Assembly (NCBI RefSeq): GCF_002072155.1 | Contig: NZ_BDIY01000026.1 | Location: 1 to 41,456 of the forward strand | Source: Roseovarius sp. A-2 | GTDB taxonomy: Bacteria; Pseudomonadota; Alphaproteobacteria; Rhodobacterales; Rhodobacteraceae | Length of the DNA: 41,456 nt | Reading direction: 5' to 3' | Part shown: in pieces, positions 38,882-41,456 of the stretch | Position numbering within the stretch: position 1 is the first letter of the stretch | Layout of the letters: every line of letters begins with the position of its first letter | Program-made: the position numbers and the translations under genes | The notes under the pieces: generated by a model | What the model saw: only the letters and a program-made list of their open reading frames with translations | Told to the model about the DNA's origin: nothing | The model's database searches: none

Positions 38882-39529
38882 CTACCGCACGAAGGCATAG
38901 TCAGGACCGCCGCTGACATAGAAGTCTTCGGGGCGCGGCAGTTCGAGGCGCCGGTTCGGGGCTGAGCGGACCTGCGGCGGAAGGGCGGAACGGAAGAGTT
39001 TCATGTAACGCCTGGTCTTCTCGAGGCAGTGCGCGGCCTCCTCGCGTGACTGTGCCCCTTTCAGCATCATCATCAGGGGGCGGGACGTCGCGTGACCGAG
39101 ATGGAGGCCCCAGATGCCTTGTAACCAGTCCGGATGCACGTAGAGCATGGCATCGGCGAACTGGACCAGGTGGATCTGATAGGGTTGCTGGTCCTCGACC
39201 ATCTTCGCCTGCCGGACAATCCGGTGATGATCCAGGCCGCCAAACGGGACGGCGGTGATCTCCCGGAACACCGCGGCATCCGCGTCCGACATCTCGTCGA
39301 TGAAGAAGCTTTCCGGTTCGGAAACGCCCTTCCTGTAGGCGACCTCGATGTGCATGTCCGGTGCGAACCCAAGGTCGGGGCGGTAGCTGATACCCCCGAA
39401 CACGCCGATGAAGTCTCCGATGCTGGCGCGTTCGGAGGTGACGAGGTGGGATGCCTGCGGCAGGGGGCCTGTCAGCGGAAGAGCGGACAGGCAGGCGGTG
39501 GCGGAGCTGGCTTGCAGCGAGATGGTCAT
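38882..39529 (-). CDS. Plasmid accessory protein of unknown function, 215 aa
   Basis: Begins at ATG 39529 (MTISLQASSATACLSALPLT); an upstream in-frame start at 39667 would add 46 low-complexity residues and is rejected. The body contains ASIGDFIGVFGGISYRPDLG, DADAAVFREITAVPFGGLDH, LVQFADAMLYVHPDWLQGIW, GHATSRPLMMMLKGAQSREE and a C-terminal EDFYVSGGPDY. No family is recognised. The start region (TISLQASSA) is weakly signal-like but not convincing. It may belong with the genes at 34223-35454 to one plasmid maintenance cluster broken by IS elements. Confidence 0.55.
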   Translation of the reverse strand: MTISLQASSATACLSALPLTGPLPQASHLVTSERASIGDFIGVFGGISYRPDLGFAPDMHIEVAYRKGVSEPESFFIDEMSDADAAVFREITAVPFGGLDHHRIVRQAKMVEDQQPYQIHLVQFADAMLYVHPDWLQGIWGLHLGHATSRPLMMMLKGAQSREEAAHCLEKTRRYMKLFRSALPPQVRSAPNRRLELPRPEDFYVSGGPDYAFVR

Positions 39530-39660
39530 TGCGTGGTCCTCTTTGTCGGGGTTGTAAGGGGAAGGTCGGATCGTTGATCTCAGCCGGAAGCGATTTTTCG
39601 GGCAATCGGGAATTTTTTTCGCAGGGCCCGGAGAGGGAGGCGTCGACGTCCACGCAGCGA

Positions 39661-39891
39661 TCAGCACGTCCTGTCGTGTGACAGTCCCTGACCAGGAAAA
39701 CTCTGTGCAGCTCCCTGAAGGCTCGGCGATCGCGCGCCTGCTCGTCGCTTTTCGCCAAATTGCGCACCGAATTCGAAGTCCACCCGGAACCGAGCCCGGA
39801 CGGTGTGTATGCGCACCAAGGCCGCGTTATCGAGATGGCCGATGATTTCCAGATCCTCGGCGCCAGTGAGGCCGCTGTTGCGAACATGCAC
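39661..39891 (-). CDS. Hypothetical fragment
   Basis: A minus-strand frame reads MHVRNSGLTGAEDLEIIGHL, then DNAALVRIHTVRARFRVDFE, which has a native protein character, and ends at 39661 with a poor low-complexity tail. It may extend upstream to about 40000. No family is recognised, and it could be part of a broken longer gene. Confidence 0.3.
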   Translation of the reverse strand: MHVRNSGLTGAEDLEIIGHLDNAALVRIHTVRARFRVDFEFGAQFGEKRRAGARSPSLQGAAQSFPGQGLSHDRTC

Positions 39892-40014
39892 GCTGATCCA
39901 GCGGATCCCGATGACGCGCGTCGGCTTCCCGCTCCGTTGGCAATCCCTTGTCCGGGCTCGATTGCGATGCCCCCGGGGGTCGATCCCGGCCCCGGGAGCA
40001 TCGCGGCTTTCAGT

Positions 40015-40320
40015 CTATGCACATTGTGTCGGGACCGGGCGCCGCAACATGAACGGCGCGCCCCGGGGCGTGACGGTGACGACCACGAGCTCGTCACCGA
40101 GCAGGAAGAACGGCAAGTCCGGCGATCCGGTCACGATCTCGCACAGGATTGTCGCGCCCGCGAGGAAAGCATCCCTGTACGTGGGGAGCGGGCGTGCTTC
40201 CGGCGTGCCGATCGTGTTGGCCTCACCCGGGGCCATGTCGAATTCGATGTTCGCGATGTAGCCGCCGCCCACGTGAGCGATCCGGAAAGCGCGCAGGGCA
40301 TTGCGATCGAAGCCGCTTGG
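40015..40320 (-). pseudogene. C-terminal fragment of an unknown gene
   Basis: Minus-strand frame with native character from about 40320: LRAFRIAHVGGGYIANIEFD, MAPGEANTIGTPEARPLPTY, LCEIVTGSPDLPFFLLGDEL, VVVTVTPRGAPFMLRR, stop at 40015. Upstream the frame runs into the opposing nucleotidyltransferase fragment and loses native character, so the N-terminus is lost at a junction near 40325. Confidence 0.4.
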
Positions 40321-40344
40321 TCTGACCTTGCCGGGAGATGGTGC

Positions 40345-40930
40345 GGAAAATACCGGCGACATCGACATCGCCCAATTCGAGCGTCTTTCGCTGGCTTTGG
40401 AGGATAAGGTGCAGCCCTCGTTGGTCGACACCTTCACCGCCCTGAAATTCGATCCCATTGACGGACTTGACCCCAACAGCGTTTGGCGCTGGAGGCAAGC
40501 GAAGTCCGGCACGCTGGTTGAGTTTCTCACGCCGTCTTTCGAGGAGGACGAGGGGATTAAGGCTCTGCCTGCCCTTGGCGTGAAAGCAAGGGCTCTGCAC
40601 CACTTGAACTATCTGATCGCTGAACCGATATATGCGGCCGCACTCTACCGCGAGGGCGTTCTGGTGCAGATACCGCGTCCAGAGCGCTATGCGATCCACA
40701 AATTGATCGTGGCCGACCGCAGGCGCGACGGTATTGATTCAGACAAGGCGTTCAAGGACCGCGAGCAGGCTGCATGGCTGATAGAGAGCATGGCCGAGGA
40801 CCGGCCAGCCGATGTCTGGGAGGCCTATCAAGATGCGATGGGACGTGGCCCAAAGTGGAGGGAGCGCATTGGGCGCTCCTTAAACCGGATGTCCGCTACG
40901 CGTAAAACGATTGAGGAGTGCGCACTTTGA
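40345..40930 (+). pseudogene. GSU2403-type nucleotidyltransferase-fold protein, 5'-truncated
   Basis: The frame encodes TGDIDIAQFERLSLALED (the D-x-D of a nucleotidyltransferase active site), FDPIDGLDPNSVWRWRQA, TLVEFLTPSFEEDEGIKALP, ALHHLNYLIAEPIYAAALYR, QIPRPERYAIHKLIVADRRR and AAWLIESMAEDRPADVWEAY. This pattern matches GSU2403-family nucleotidyltransferase-fold proteins, but the N-terminal ~150 residues are missing. An in-frame ATG at 40301 lies in foreign sequence. The core with the catalytic Asp pair is retained, yet the missing part makes activity doubtful. Stop at 40930. Confidence 0.7.
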
Positions 40931-41052
40931 TCGCGCCAACACGGTTTGAGAACAACTCCCAAACTTTCGCCAATCAGGCCAAAACTACACGGCCCCAGGA
41001 CAGGTGCCGCTTCCTTCAACATATTTCGACCGCAGAGTGTTGGAGAGCGTGG

Positions 41053-41335
41053 TTAAACCATATGCTGTTCGCACAAAAGTTCATTGAGCCGCTTCGGGTT
41101 ATTTGAAAGAAGACGTAGCGCCGTGTCAGCGGCCTTGCTCAATACGACATCTCCAGATTCATATTTCTGAAACGCATTCGGCCCACCGCCAATGAAGCGG
41201 CCCGCGTCTCGCTGCGAAAGCCTCAGTTTCTTACGCACTGCCCGGACTTCGACCGGCGTCATTACGCCAGCTTCTCGAGCTTTCATGGTGTTGATCGCGC
41301 GATCTGACACCTGCATATCCTTGGATGGCATTGCC
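41053..41335 (-). pseudogene. MqsA/HTH-type antitoxin lacking its N-terminal zinc domain
   Basis: About 94 codons. The C-terminal part is an HTH antitoxin of the MqsA type: DMQVSDRAINTMKAREAGVM, TPVEVRAVRKKLRLSQRDAG, RFIGGGPNAFQKYESGDVVL, SKAADTALRLLSNNPKRLNE. In full-length homologues a CxxC...CxxC zinc domain of ~45 residues that binds the toxin precedes this; here it is replaced at about 41330 by the IS6 left end. DNA binding could survive, toxin binding should not. No MqsR-like toxin is next to it. Confidence 0.75.
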
Positions 41336-41373
41336 AAGTTGTTCGAGGTCTCGTTTTCGATTAGGCGGCGGGG

Positions 41374-41456
41374 ATGAAAATACCATCCGATATGCCACGC
41401 CTGAAAGGCTTCCGTTTTCCGCGCGAGATTATCGCATACGCGGTATGGGCGTATCA
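41374..41456 (+). CDS. IS6-family transposase, first codons (runs off window end)
   Basis: From ATG 41374 the frame reads MKIPSDMPRLKGFRFPREII, then AYAVWAY, the start of an IS6-family transposase. It differs from the copy at 35681 (REIIAYA against RSVISYA), so it is a different element of the same family. The left end is probably the GGCATTGCCAAG at about 41328, which interrupts the MqsA-like gene. The remainder lies outside the window. Confidence 0.85.
   Translation, partial: MKIPSDMPRLKGFRFPREIIAYAVWAY

Noticed and set aside
35631..41456. A composite transposon bounded by two directly oriented IS6-family elements
   Set aside because: The two transposase starts differ clearly (RSVISYA against REIIAYA) and the first copy lacks its right end, so they are different elements that merely share a family.
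1..41456. CRISPR arrays, tRNA or rRNA genes, replication origin with rep/par genes
   Set aside because: No regularly spaced repeats, no tRNA-like cloverleaf or rRNA sequence and no RepA/B/C, ParA/B or DnaA-box cluster were recognised by eye.

Overview
The window looks like a plasmid or genomic-island segment from a GC-rich alphaproteobacterium, most likely Rhodobacterales (Roseobacter group). Reasons are the codon use, the MocR-regulated amino-acid cassette, the AmiC/AmiR plus Urt/Liv-type amide transport operon, and plasmid-style toxin-antitoxin and orphan accessory genes embedded in a very high density of IS remnants. No replication or partition genes, rRNA, tRNA or CRISPR array were recognised, so the replicon type is inferred only from context.

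Region 1 (1-3231) is IS scrap: the 3' end of an IS5-family transposase and an ISL3-family element whose two halves lie in opposite orientation. Between the halves sit a HicAB toxin-antitoxin pair, a gene cut by the ISL3 end and a small helix-rich ORF. Region 2 (3232-11547, all on the minus strand) is an intact amino-acid uptake and catabolism cassette: a MocR/PdxR-type regulator, a class III aminotransferase, a DadA-like FAD oxidoreductase, two polar-amino-acid permeases, an ATPase, a periplasmic binding protein and a class IV aminotransferase, mostly translationally coupled. Together they would import an amino acid and deaminate it; the substrate is unknown.

Region 3 (11629-12792) is a complete IS5-family element with unusually long, perfect 64-bp terminal repeats. 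Region 4 (12793-21293) is an intact short-chain amide/urea operon on the plus strand: a leader with a terminator, an AmiC-like cytosolic amide sensor, an AmiR-like ANTAR antiterminator, a complete five-part Urt/Liv-type ABC transporter, an FmdA-family formamidase/acetamidase and an SDR oxidoreductase. The likely logic is that AmiC releases AmiR when amide is present, AmiR lets polymerase pass the leader terminator, the transporter imports amide and FmdA releases ammonia.

Region 5 (21300-24250) is a graveyard holding an IS200/IS605 tnpA, IS110 pieces, an IS5/IS1182-type piece, a beheaded N-methylproline/dimethylamine-demethylase-type gene and an AAA ATPase scrap. Region 6 (24261-27092) has BrnTA, a Tn3 tnpA tail, a TPR-type protein, a serine resolvase with a candidate res site and an orphan gene. 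Region 7 (27134-30181) is an IS1111/IS110 element followed by an exact-length 1121-bp tandem partial copy, next to an IS66 tail and another IS110 head. The long non-coding right end of this element is a candidate guide (bridge/seek) RNA locus.

Region 8 (30439-41456) carries an outer-membrane beta-barrel gene, small orphan genes, a frameshifted methyltransferase gene cut by a 135-bp palindromic mini-element, a RelBE-type module with a palindromic operator, plasmid accessory genes of unknown function, IS6, IS630 and IS1380 remnants, a truncated nucleotidyltransferase gene, an MqsA-like antitoxin that has lost its N-terminal domain, and the first codons of a second IS6-family transposase at the window edge.
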